Both the position numbers and the translations under genes were made by a program. Below the pieces are notes generated by a model. The model saw only the letters and a list, made by a program, of their open reading frames with translations, made no database searches and was not told the origin of the DNA. A stretch of DNA of 64,000 nt from Hoeflea sp. BAL378 (GTDB lineage Bacteria > Pseudomonadota > Alphaproteobacteria > Rhizobiales > Rhizobiaceae): assembly GCF_000759435.1 (NCBI RefSeq), contig NZ_JRJG01000001.1, forward strand, positions 1 to 64,000, given 5' to 3'. Positions 52,010-60,129 of the stretch are shown one piece after another (position 1 is the stretch's first letter; every line of letters starts with the position of its first letter).

Positions 52010-52551
52010 CCGACATTACCCGAAAGACCGGCCTGACGGTCGATGACTACGCAGAATGGATCATCACGATCCTGGTGCTCGCAGTGATGGTTTCGGCCTT
52101 CGTGACGGCGCTGGATTGGCCCCAGTATGCGGCAGTGTTCCCGCTCATGATCAGCGGGTTCGGAAGCGGGCTTCTGTGTCTCAAGCTCGCGCAGATGGTT
52201 CTGGCCAGTTCGATGGGGGGACACGTGGCCAGTGCCGAGCCGCAGAATGCCGGAGACCGGCCGGTGGCTGAAGACGAGCCGACCGAAAAAGGGATGGACA
52301 GCGTGTTTGCCACCTCGCCCCGGGTGGTGTGGTTGGAGACGCTTTTCTCCGTGGCAGCCTTCTTCGTGTTGCTGACGCTCGTCGGCATCGAAGCCACGAT
52401 TTTCGTGTTCTGCCTGGTCTACCTGAAGCTTGTCGCCCGGAAATCCATCCTGTTTTCGCTGATCTACGCGCTGCTGCTCGTTGGCCTCGTCTATCTGATG
52501 TTCGTCGTTCTGCTCACGCTGCCTCTGCCGAGGGGGCTCCTCTTTTCCTGA
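52006..52551 (+). CDS. tctB: Tripartite tricarboxylate transporter small permease TctB
   Basis: 181 residues from the ATG at 52006, overlapping the tctA stop (ATGA). About four membrane segments: ITILVLAVMVSAFVTALDW, FPLMISGFGSGLLCLKLAQMV, LFSVAAFFVLLTLVGIEATIFVFCLVYLKLVA and IYALLLVGLVYLMFVVLLTLPLP, with a polar loop at about 70-105. The LPLPRGLLF ending is typical of TctB. The order tctC-tctA-tctB differs from the classical tctCBA. Confidence 0.88.
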   Translation: MTDITRKTGLTVDDYAEWIITILVLAVMVSAFVTALDWPQYAAVFPLMISGFGSGLLCLKLAQMVLASSMGGHVASAEPQNAGDRPVAEDEPTEKGMDSVFATSPRVVWLETLFSVAAFFVLLTLVGIEATIFVFCLVYLKLVARKSILFSLIYALLLVGLVYLMFVVLLTLPLPRGLLFS

Positions 52552-52585
52552 GCGGGCAAGGTTTTTCTGAATCTGGAGTCAAGTC

Positions 52586-53407
52586 ATGTCTGATCTGAAG
52601 ATCGGTTTCGTGGGACTGGGTCGGATGGGACGGCCCATGTGCCGGCACATCCTCAAGGCGGGTTTCCCGGTTGCCGGCTACGACCCGGTGGCCGAGTCGG
52701 TCAAGACCGTGGAATCCTTCGGCGGGGTGGGGCGCCCGTCGCCCAAGGCCGTCGCCGATGGGGCCGATGTCGTCTTCGTCATGCCCGGCTTCTACAACGA
52801 GGTTGAGGAAGCGATCTGCGGTCCGGAAGGGGTGCTGGCCGGCGCCGCCGCGGGCTGCGTGATCGTGGTCGCCAGCACGATCACGCCGGTGCAGGCGGAA
52901 GCGCTTGCGGCACGCTGCCAGGAGAAGGGCGTGGCCTTCGTCGACGCACCGGTCTGCCAGGGCGAGATCGGCGCCGAAGGCGGCTATCTCGTCTGGCTCG
53001 TCGGCGGCGAGGAAGCCGACATCGACAAGGCCCGCCCGGCGATGGTGGCCTGCGGGTCGGAAATCTTCCACCTCGGCAAGGTCGGCGCCGGCATGGTCGG
53101 CAAGGCGCTGAATAACATGCTGCTGTGGGCGGCGCTGACCGCCGACCACGAAGCCCTGGCGATCGCCGAAAAGCACGGCGTCCCGAAGGAGAAGCTCATT
53201 CCGGCTCTGCTGCGGTCGAGCGGCACGAACTGGCCGCTGCAGAACTGGAAGGACATGAACAAGATCCCGTGGGCGCACAAGGACATGCAGATCGTCCTGG
53301 AAATGGGGGACCGGGCCGGCCTGACGCTCCCGCTCTCGGGCCTGCTGCGCGAACAGGTGAAGCCGATCATGAAGGCGGCCGGCATGTCGGAGGACTTCAT
53401 CCGATGA
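52586..53407 (+). CDS. NAD(P)-dependent beta-hydroxyacid dehydrogenase
   Basis: 273 residues. N-terminal Rossmann loop IGFVGLGRMGRPMCRHILKAGF, catalytic Lys173 in GAGMVGKALNNMLLWAA, and DRAGLTLPLSGLLREQ near the C-terminus, as in 3-hydroxyisobutyrate and tartronate semialdehyde dehydrogenases. The substrate-binding loop reads DAPVCQGEIGAEGG where most members have DAPVSGG; Ser-Gly is replaced by Cys-Gln, so substrate choice is probably altered. The TPP enzyme gene overlaps its stop by 4 bp, implying consecutive reactions. Confidence 0.9.
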   Translation: MSDLKIGFVGLGRMGRPMCRHILKAGFPVAGYDPVAESVKTVESFGGVGRPSPKAVADGADVVFVMPGFYNEVEEAICGPEGVLAGAAAGCVIVVASTITPVQAEALAARCQEKGVAFVDAPVCQGEIGAEGGYLVWLVGGEEADIDKARPAMVACGSEIFHLGKVGAGMVGKALNNMLLWAALTADHEALAIAEKHGVPKEKLIPALLRSSGTNWPLQNWKDMNKIPWAHKDMQIVLEMGDRAGLTLPLSGLLREQVKPIMKAAGMSEDFIR

Positions 53408-55146
53408 CCACCGGAAAATACGGATCCGACCTCATGGTCGAGGTCATTCGCGGCCTGGGCGTTCCCTATATCAGTCTCAACCCCGGGGCGTCGTTTCGCG
53501 GCCTGCACGATTCCCTGGTCAACTGGGACGGCGGCGGACCCGAGCTGATCTGCTGCCAGCACGAGAAGGTCGCCATCGGCGTGGCCCATGGCTATGCCAA
53601 GGTGACCGGCGAGCCGATGGCCGTGGCGCTACACGACCTGGTCGGGCTGCTTCAGGCCACCATGGGGATCTACTACGCCTTTCACGACCGGGTGCCGATG
53701 CTGATCGTGGGGGGATCCGGCCCGGCCGACACCGCGCGCCGCCGCCCGTCGATCGACTGGTTCCACAGCGCCAATGTGCAGGGCAACGCGGTGCGCGACT
53801 ATGTCAAATGGGACGATGAACCGCGTTCGGCGCAGGCCTCGGTGGAATCGCTCACGCGCGCCTGGAACATTGCCAGGTCCGGACCGGCGGGCCCGGTCTA
53901 TGTGTCGCTCGACGCGGATCTGCAGGAACAACTGCTCGATGAGCCGCTGACGGCGCCCGATCCCGCGCTGTTCAGCCTGCCCACGCCCGCGGGCGCCGAT
54001 CCGGCCGCCTTGATGCAACTCGCCGAGGCGCTGATGCAGGCGGAGCGCCCGGTGATTGTCGCGGGCTTTGCCGGGCGTGACCCGAGGGCCTTCGAGCTCA
54101 TTCCGGAGCTGGCGGAACTGACGGCCGCCGGCGTGATCGACATGGGAAACCGGCTCAATCTTCCCAACCGGCATCCGCTCAACCTCACCGGAACCGACGT
54201 GGTCTCGGATGCGGACCTCGTGGTCTTCCTCGACTGCAAGGACGGCGAGCCGGCGATCACCGGCGTCGATCCGGCGACACGGGACCTGACATCGAAACTG
54301 GCGCCGGACGCGCGCTGCATGGCGCTGGGCTTCGGCGACACCGGAATCCGCGGCTGGTCGCACGACTATGGCCGCCTCAAGCAGCTTGCGCTCGACGTCA
54401 CCGCCGACACGGTTTCCGCGCTCCCGCAACTGGTGGAACTCTGCCGGGCGCTGGGCGCCAAGGCAGATGAGAAAACGGCGGCCCGGCGGGATAAGCGCCG
54501 GCAGGAGCTGGCGGCAAAGCATGAGGCGCGCTGGGCCTCCTGGCAGGCGCAGGCCGACAAGGTGGCCGACGAGTCGCCCTTGTCCACGGCGCGCCTTGCC
54601 CGGGAGGTCTGGGAGGTGGTGAAGGACCACGACTGGGTGCTCACGGCCGGGACATCGCGCGGATGGGCCAAGAAGATCTGGGATTTCGACCGGCACTACC
54701 GGCATCCCGGCGACAGCCTCGGGACGGCGACGCAGATCGGGATCTCGCTCGGCGTGGCGCTGGCGCACAAGGGCTCGGGCAAGCTGGTGGTGGACCTGCA
54801 GCCGGACGGCGATCTGATGTTCGATCTCGGCACCCTGTGGGTGGCGGCCTATTACGAGATCCCGATGCTGGTGATCATGGTCAACAACCGGGCCTACTAC
54901 AACGACTGGGCGCACCAGGAGCACATGGCCATCCAGCGCGGGCGTCCGGTCGAGAACGCCTATATCGGCATGGAAATCGATGGTCCTGCGCCGGATTTCG
55001 CCGCCATCGCGCGGGCCCAGGGCTGGTGGGCCGAAGGGCCGATCTCCGATCCGGAAGCCGTCCGCGACGTGATCCGCCGCGCAGCCGACCATGTCGCCCA
55101 GACCGGCAAGCCGGCGCTGGTGGACATCGTCACCCAGCTCGAGTGA
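53404..55146 (+). CDS. Thiamine pyrophosphate-dependent enzyme, acetolactate synthase-like
   Basis: 580 residues in the usual three domains. The PYR domain has the cofactor-activating Glu54 in CCQHEKVAIGVAHGYAK; the central domain covers about 200-350; the PP domain has the diphosphate/Mg motif DGDLMF... to VNNRAYYN (about 468-500). It is of the COG0028 superfamily (acetolactate synthase, benzoylformate decarboxylase, oxalyl-CoA decarboxylase). Which of these reactions it performs cannot be told: QxHDLVGLLQ replaces the common GPG-type PYR loop. Start overlaps the dehydrogenase stop (ATGA). Confidence 0.88.
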   Translation: MTTGKYGSDLMVEVIRGLGVPYISLNPGASFRGLHDSLVNWDGGGPELICCQHEKVAIGVAHGYAKVTGEPMAVALHDLVGLLQATMGIYYAFHDRVPMLIVGGSGPADTARRRPSIDWFHSANVQGNAVRDYVKWDDEPRSAQASVESLTRAWNIARSGPAGPVYVSLDADLQEQLLDEPLTAPDPALFSLPTPAGADPAALMQLAEALMQAERPVIVAGFAGRDPRAFELIPELAELTAAGVIDMGNRLNLPNRHPLNLTGTDVVSDADLVVFLDCKDGEPAITGVDPATRDLTSKLAPDARCMALGFGDTGIRGWSHDYGRLKQLALDVTADTVSALPQLVELCRALGAKADEKTAARRDKRRQELAAKHEARWASWQAQADKVADESPLSTARLAREVWEVVKDHDWVLTAGTSRGWAKKIWDFDRHYRHPGDSLGTATQIGISLGVALAHKGSGKLVVDLQPDGDLMFDLGTLWVAAYYEIPMLVIMVNNRAYYNDWAHQEHMAIQRGRPVENAYIGMEIDGPAPDFAAIARAQGWWAEGPISDPEAVRDVIRRAADHVAQTGKPALVDIVTQLE

Positions 55147-55276
55147 CGGCCGATCATCCAGGCCCCGCGTCTGCAATCATCCCAACCGGCGGTCTTGACG
55201 GGCCTTTTCGCGGCGCAACCCAAGGGCGTCCGGCGCGGCGCCGGATTGATCGGCAGGAGTGATGTTTTCCGTTCTC

Positions 55277-55357
55277 GATTTATATCCATAAACTATCAAT
55301 TTGGAAAAATTAACAATTTGTGGACGGAAATCGAGGTGATTAAAACTGCACTGGAAA
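55277..55357 (+). promoter_or_regulatory. AT-rich leader element upstream of the split decarboxylase genes
   Basis: The 265-bp gap 55147-55411 holds no gene. Its AT-rich part contains AAAATTA (55306), TTTGT (55317), GAAATC (55327) and AGG (55334). The order and spacing match the element before tctC (49136, 49147, 49156, 49163) apart from one base. It likely marks a second promoter of cluster C under the same regulator, perhaps the LysR protein at 62429. Confidence 0.45.
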
Positions 55358-55411
55358 CAACGATTTGATGTCTCATTCTCGACGCCAAATGGAACAAGGA
55401 TCAGGAAGACC

Positions 55412-55936
55412 ATGACGAGCAAAGATTATGATGAGCCATGGCATGAAACGGTGGTTCGGGTACTCAGGGCTAACGGCGTCGATCTCGTCACCTATATTCC
55501 CGACAACGTCCTGCGCGACCTGATCCAGGCCCTTCACGATGACCCTTACTTCACCGTCATCTGCCCGGCGCGCGAGGAAGAGGCCGTCGCCATCGTGGCG
55601 GGCGCCTACATGGCCGGCCGGCGCGGCGTCGTGCTGATGCAGACCAGCGGTTTCGCGACCCTGCCCAATGCGCTTGCCTCGATGATCGTGCCGTTCCAGA
55701 TCCCGCTCGTCATGGTGATCTCCGAGCGCGGGGTGCTGGGTGAATTCCAGCTTGGGCAGGCCATCGTCTGCCGCACCATGCGCCCGGTGCTGGAGACGCT
55801 CGGCATCGAGCATCGCGCGATCGAGGAACGCAGTCATGTTGAATTCGTCGTCAACGGAATGATCCAGCAGGCGTTCGCGACCCAGAGCCCGGCCGCGATC
55901 ATTCTGTCGCCGTTGTTGACCAAGCGGCAGCACTAG
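55412..55936 (+). CDS. TPP-dependent decarboxylase, PYR (alpha) subunit, ComD-like
   Basis: 174 residues forming only the N-terminal PYR domain of a TPP enzyme. The activating Glu is in CPAREEEAVAIVAGAYMAGRRG (about 55-57), followed by VLMQTSGFATLPNALASMIVPFQIPLVMVISERGVLGEFQ, as in sulfopyruvate and phosphonopyruvate decarboxylases. It must pair with the PP-domain protein encoded 13 bp downstream. The probable reaction is decarboxylation of a substituted pyruvate to an aldehyde, which the adjacent aldehyde dehydrogenase could oxidise. Confidence 0.88.
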   Translation: MTSKDYDEPWHETVVRVLRANGVDLVTYIPDNVLRDLIQALHDDPYFTVICPAREEEAVAIVAGAYMAGRRGVVLMQTSGFATLPNALASMIVPFQIPLVMVISERGVLGEFQLGQAIVCRTMRPVLETLGIEHRAIEERSHVEFVVNGMIQQAFATQSPAAIILSPLLTKRQH

Positions 55937-55949
55937 GAGGAGTGGCGAC

Positions 55950-56573
55950 ATGAGCACCATCAGCAATTTCAGCCGCGACGAAGCGCGGATCATGAACCGA
56001 AGCGACCTCACCCGCAGGCTTGTGGCCAAGCTCAAGTCGGAAGAGGCCGTCGTCGGCGGCATCGGCCACACCAACTGGGACCTGTGGGCGAGCGGCCAGC
56101 GGCCGCAGAATTTCTACATGCTGGGAAGCATGGGCCTGGCCGCGCCGATCGCGCTCGGCGTCGCCGTTGCCCAGCCCCACCGCAAGGTGTTCGCGCTGGA
56201 AGGCGACGGCTCCATTCTCATGCAGTTGGGAGCGTTTGGGACGATCGCCACGGTCGCGCCGAAGAACCTCTGCGTCGTCATCTGGGACAATGGCGCCTAC
56301 CATATCACAGGCGCGCAGCAGACGCTGACGGCGACCACGGTCGACCTGGTGGCGATCGCGCGCGCCAGCGGCCTCAAGGCCAGCGAGTGGGCGGCCGACG
56401 AAGATCATTTCGAAGCCCTGGTGGACGCCGCGCTGAGCGAGGACGGACCGCAACTGATCGCCGCACGCGTCGATCACCACAAGCCCGCCGGCACGACCGA
56501 CAGGGATCCGGGGAAGATCCGGTTGAACTTCATGCGCGGCCTCTCGGGCGCCGACGGGAAGGAGCGGACCTGA
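55950..56573 (+). CDS. TPP-dependent decarboxylase, PP (beta) subunit, ComE-like
   Basis: 207 residues forming the PP domain. LTRRLVAKLKSEEAVVGGIGHTNWDLW, FYMLGSMGLAAPIALGVAVAQPHRKVFALEGDGSILMQLG with the TPP motif GDG at 85-87 and Asn114 in IWDNGAYHITG, match the ComE beta subunit of sulfopyruvate decarboxylase and the C-terminal part of phosphonopyruvate decarboxylase. Together with the preceding gene it forms a split enzyme. The ALDH gene starts at its stop codon (TGATG). Confidence 0.88.
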   Translation: MSTISNFSRDEARIMNRSDLTRRLVAKLKSEEAVVGGIGHTNWDLWASGQRPQNFYMLGSMGLAAPIALGVAVAQPHRKVFALEGDGSILMQLGAFGTIATVAPKNLCVVIWDNGAYHITGAQQTLTATTVDLVAIARASGLKASEWAADEDHFEALVDAALSEDGPQLIAARVDHHKPAGTTDRDPGKIRLNFMRGLSGADGKERT

Positions 56574-57985
56574 TGTCCAAGCTTCTGATCAAAGGCGATT
56601 GGGTCGAGGGCGAAACCGTCGATGTGCTAGCCGACAAATATGCCGGCAAACCTTTCGGGGAAATGGCGGTGGCCACCGCCGCCCAGGTCGACCAGGCGGT
56701 TGCCGGCGCGGTCGAGGGACAGCGCCTCGACAAGCTGTCGCCCTATGAGCGCTACCAGATCCTGATGCGCGCCTCCGAGATCGTGCGCACCAGAAGCGCC
56801 GAGCTGATCGAGCTGATGCGCAACGAGGCGGGGTTCACAAACGCCGACGGCGAGAACGAGGTGCGCCGGTGCGCGCAGACGCTCGAACTCTCCGCCGAGC
56901 AGGCCAAGATGCTCCATGGCGAACTGGTGCCGATGCTCTCGGCCGAGGGCGCGCGCGACCGGATGGGCTACACGATCCGGGCGCCAAGGGGCGTCGTCTG
57001 CGCCATCACGCCGTTCAATTCGCCCCTCAACACGCTCGCCCACAAGGTGGGTCCGGCCCTGGCCGGCGGAAATTCCGTCGTCATCAAGCCCTCCAACTTC
57101 ACGCCGCTTTCTGCCGTGGCCCTGTGCGAGGTCTTGCTCGAGGCGGGACTGCCGCCGAAGCTGATCGCGCTGGTGCATGGCCGCGGCCGGACGATCGGCC
57201 GGCAACTGCTCGAGGACCAGCGCATCGCTTATTACGCCTTCACCGGCAGCACCGAAGTGGGGCGCGAGATCCAGCAGGCCGCCGGCTTGCGCGGCGTTCA
57301 GCTCGAGCTCGGCAGCATCGCCAGCACCATCGTCTGCCATGACGCCGATATCGATCGCGCGATCCCGAAGATCCTCAACGCCGGCTTTCGCAAGGCGGGC
57401 CAGGTGTGCACCTCGGTGCAACGCCTGCATGTCGACAACCGCATCCTCGATGTGTTTCGCGAGAAGCTTGTCGAGGCGATCGGCAAGATCAAGGCGGGCG
57501 ATCCCGCAGACCCCGAGACCCTGATCGGGCCGATGATCAGCCGCCATCACGCCGAGCGCGCCGAAAGCTGGATCGCCGAGGCGGTGGCGGCCGGGGCCCG
57601 CATTGTGACGGGCGGCAGCCGCGAGGGCAGCGTCATCCAGCCGACGGTTCTCGAGAACGTTTCGGACCAGATGAAGGTCGTGTGCGAGGAGATCTTCGCG
57701 CCCGTCGTCAGCCTCATGGGGTTCGATGATGTGGAGCAGGCGGTGGAGCGCGCCAATGCCTCGCCCTTCGGGCTGGCGGCGGGGCTGTTCACGTCGAACC
57801 TGCACACCGCGCTTCGTATTGCACCGCGCCTGCGCTTCGGCGGCGTTCACGTCAACGAGGCCTCCAGCGCCCGGATCGACGCGATGCCGTTCGGCGGGGT
57901 CAAGGCCAGCGGGTTCGGGCGGGAAGGTCCTGCCTATGCGGTGCGGGAAATGACCGAAGAACGTCTGATTACCATCGCCTACTGA
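56573..57985 (+). CDS. Aldehyde dehydrogenase
   Basis: 470 residues. Catalytic Cys279 is in GFRKAGQVCTSVQRLHV and the general base Glu245 in VQLELGS; NAD-binding elements are ITPFNSPLNTLAHKVGPALAGGNSVVIKPS and FTGSTEVGREIQ. The active-site neighbourhood (VCTSVQR in place of CTAxxR) resembles ALDHs acting on phosphono- or sulfo-acetaldehyde and glyceraldehyde-like substrates. It begins on the last base of the decarboxylase beta gene, so it probably oxidises that enzyme's aldehyde product to an acid. Confidence 0.92.
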   Translation: MSKLLIKGDWVEGETVDVLADKYAGKPFGEMAVATAAQVDQAVAGAVEGQRLDKLSPYERYQILMRASEIVRTRSAELIELMRNEAGFTNADGENEVRRCAQTLELSAEQAKMLHGELVPMLSAEGARDRMGYTIRAPRGVVCAITPFNSPLNTLAHKVGPALAGGNSVVIKPSNFTPLSAVALCEVLLEAGLPPKLIALVHGRGRTIGRQLLEDQRIAYYAFTGSTEVGREIQQAAGLRGVQLELGSIASTIVCHDADIDRAIPKILNAGFRKAGQVCTSVQRLHVDNRILDVFREKLVEAIGKIKAGDPADPETLIGPMISRHHAERAESWIAEAVAAGARIVTGGSREGSVIQPTVLENVSDQMKVVCEEIFAPVVSLMGFDDVEQAVERANASPFGLAAGLFTSNLHTALRIAPRLRFGGVHVNEASSARIDAMPFGGVKASGFGREGPAYAVREMTEERLITIAY

Positions 57986-58028
57986 TCGGGACCCGGATCT
58001 TCAACAGAAAAGCAAGATTGGATGTATC

Positions 58029-60128
58029 GTGATTGACACTGAGCTGCGTGTCGCTGTTGACATTGGCGGAACATTTACCGACGGGGTCGCGACCCTGTCG
58101 CCGGAAGGCCGGATCTGGGTTGCCAAGTCGCCCACCACGCCGGATGACCCCGGCCAGGCTGTCTCCACGGTGATCATGGACCTGCTTTCGCAGGCAAGCC
58201 TGTCCCTGGGCGTCGCCCAGGTTCCGATGCGCGAGGTGGTGCACGGGACGACGTTGATCACCAACACGCTGATCGAGCGCAAGGGCGTCGAGACGGCGCT
58301 GGTGACGACCAAGGGCATGCGCGATGCGCTCGATATCGGACGCGAGTGGCGCTACGACATCTACGACCTCGACATTGAACTGCCCAAGCCGCTGATTTCG
58401 CCGGACCACAGGGTGGAACTCGACGAGCGTCTGAATGCGCGCGGCGAAGTGCTGACCGAGATCACCGACGAGAAGCTCGATGCGGTGGTGGAGGCCATCA
58501 GGGACCTGAAGGTCAGGTCCGTGGCAGTGTCGCTGCTGCATTCCTATGTCAATCCGGCGCACGAGCAGCGGGTCAAGGAGCATCTCGAGCGCGAGCTGCC
58601 GGGTGTGGCGATCTCGCTGTCTTCCGATCTCGCCCGCGAGATCAAGGAATACGAGCGCACCTCGACGGTGGCCGCCAACGCCTATGTGAAGCCAATCGTG
58701 GCCGAGTATCTCCAGGAACTTGACGCGCGCATCCTGAGCATCCAGGCGCATGTGCCGCTGCGGGTGATGGTGTCGAGCGGCGGCTTCAGTTCGGCGGAAT
58801 CGGGCGCGCATTCGCCCATCCTGCTTCTGGAATCCGGTCCTGCGGCCGGCGTGCTGTCGGCGCTCAATACGGCGCGCCAGCATGGGATCGACCAGGTGCT
58901 GGCCTTCGACATGGGCGGCACCACCGCCAAGGCCTGCGTGGCGGTGGGCGGCGAGCCGCCGATCGCGCATCATTTCGAATGCGCGCGGGTCGAACGCTTC
59001 AAGCGCGGGTCGGGCCTGCCCATTCTCATTCCGAGCATCGAGCTGATCGAGATCGGCGCGGGCGGCGGTTCGATCGCCCATCGCAACCGGATCGGGCTTC
59101 TCAATATCGGGCCGGAATCGTCCGGATCCATGCCGGGGCCGGCCTGCTACGGGCGGGGCGGCAAGGATCCGACCGTGACCGACGCCGACCTGCTGCTGGG
59201 CTATCTCAATGCCGACCGGTTCCTGGGCGGCGAAATGCGGCTTGCCGTCGACGACGCGACCGCGGCGATGCAGCGGCTCGCCGATGAACTGGAAGTGTCG
59301 CTGGTCGACGCGGCCTTCGGCATCTGCAACATCGTCAACGAGAACATGGCGAGCGCCGCCCGCATCCACATCGCCGAGAACGGCTATGATCCGCGCGATT
59401 TCTCGATGGTGGCGACCGGCGGCGCCGGACCCGTGCACGCCGTCGAGGTGGCCCGCAAGCTGCGCATTCCGCGCGTGTTCGTCCCGATTGCCGCCGGCGC
59501 CGGATCCTGCCTGGGCATGCTGTCGGCGCCCGCGCGCATCGACCGCTCCTGGTCCAATCCCCAATTGATCGACGAAGTGAAGTGGGACGAGGTCGCCAGT
59601 AACCTGGCGTCGCTGCGCACCGAGGCGGAAGCCGAACTCAAGGCCGCCGGCGCGACCGACGTGGAATGGACCATCGGCGCGGAGATGCGCTATTACGGGC
59701 AGGGTGCCGAGCTTTCGATCCACATTCCCTACGAGACGATCTCTTCCTCGACGCGCGAGCGCCTGCTCGCCGAGTTCGAGCGGCAGTACAAGCTGCTCTA
59801 CGGCCGGCTCGTGCCCGAGGCGGCGCCGCAGGTCATCACCTGGCGGCTGGTCGGACGCGCGCCAACAAAGGTGCACCACTTCCAGTGGGGCGACGATCGC
59901 GTCAAATCCTCGGTCACGCCGACGGAACGCCGCAGCATCTACCTGCCGCTGCGCAAGGCCTATGGCGAGGTCGATGTCTATGACCGCTATTCCCTGCCGG
60001 CCGGCACGGTGCTGAGCGGCCCTCTCATCCTGGAAGAGCGCGAATCCACCATCGTGGTCGGCGTTGCATCCGAAGTCTCCATCCTTCCAGACCTCACGGT
60101 TTCCATTACCATCAGGGAATTTGATTGA
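58029..60128 (+). CDS. hyuA: Hydantoinase/oxoprolinase subunit A
   Basis: 699 residues from a GTG at 58029. N-terminal ASKHA-type nucleotide site VAVDIGGTFTDGVATLSPEG, then VVHGTTLITNTLIERKGVETALVTTKGMRD, a second phosphate motif FDMGGTTAKACVAVGG, and ATGGAGPVHAVEVARKLRIPRVFVPIAAGAGSCLGMLSAPARID. The family includes N-methylhydantoinase, 5-oxoprolinase and the large subunit of acetone/acetophenone carboxylase; all couple ATP hydrolysis to ring opening or carboxylation. HyuB follows after 1 bp. No acetone-carboxylase gamma gene is present, so ring opening is more likely. Confidence 0.92.
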   Translation: MIDTELRVAVDIGGTFTDGVATLSPEGRIWVAKSPTTPDDPGQAVSTVIMDLLSQASLSLGVAQVPMREVVHGTTLITNTLIERKGVETALVTTKGMRDALDIGREWRYDIYDLDIELPKPLISPDHRVELDERLNARGEVLTEITDEKLDAVVEAIRDLKVRSVAVSLLHSYVNPAHEQRVKEHLERELPGVAISLSSDLAREIKEYERTSTVAANAYVKPIVAEYLQELDARILSIQAHVPLRVMVSSGGFSSAESGAHSPILLLESGPAAGVLSALNTARQHGIDQVLAFDMGGTTAKACVAVGGEPPIAHHFECARVERFKRGSGLPILIPSIELIEIGAGGGSIAHRNRIGLLNIGPESSGSMPGPACYGRGGKDPTVTDADLLLGYLNADRFLGGEMRLAVDDATAAMQRLADELEVSLVDAAFGICNIVNENMASAARIHIAENGYDPRDFSMVATGGAGPVHAVEVARKLRIPRVFVPIAAGAGSCLGMLSAPARIDRSWSNPQLIDEVKWDEVASNLASLRTEAEAELKAAGATDVEWTIGAEMRYYGQGAELSIHIPYETISSSTRERLLAEFERQYKLLYGRLVPEAAPQVITWRLVGRAPTKVHHFQWGDDRVKSSVTPTERRSIYLPLRKAYGEVDVYDRYSLPAGTVLSGPLILEERESTIVVGVASEVSILPDLTVSITIREFD

Positions 60129-60129
60129 T

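Noticed and set aside
53404-55146. The single-chain TPP enzyme as sulfoacetaldehyde acetyltransferase (Xsc)
   Set aside because: The length is similar, but its N-terminus and active-site loops are unlike Xsc as I know it, and no phosphotransacetylase or sulfite exporter is nearby.
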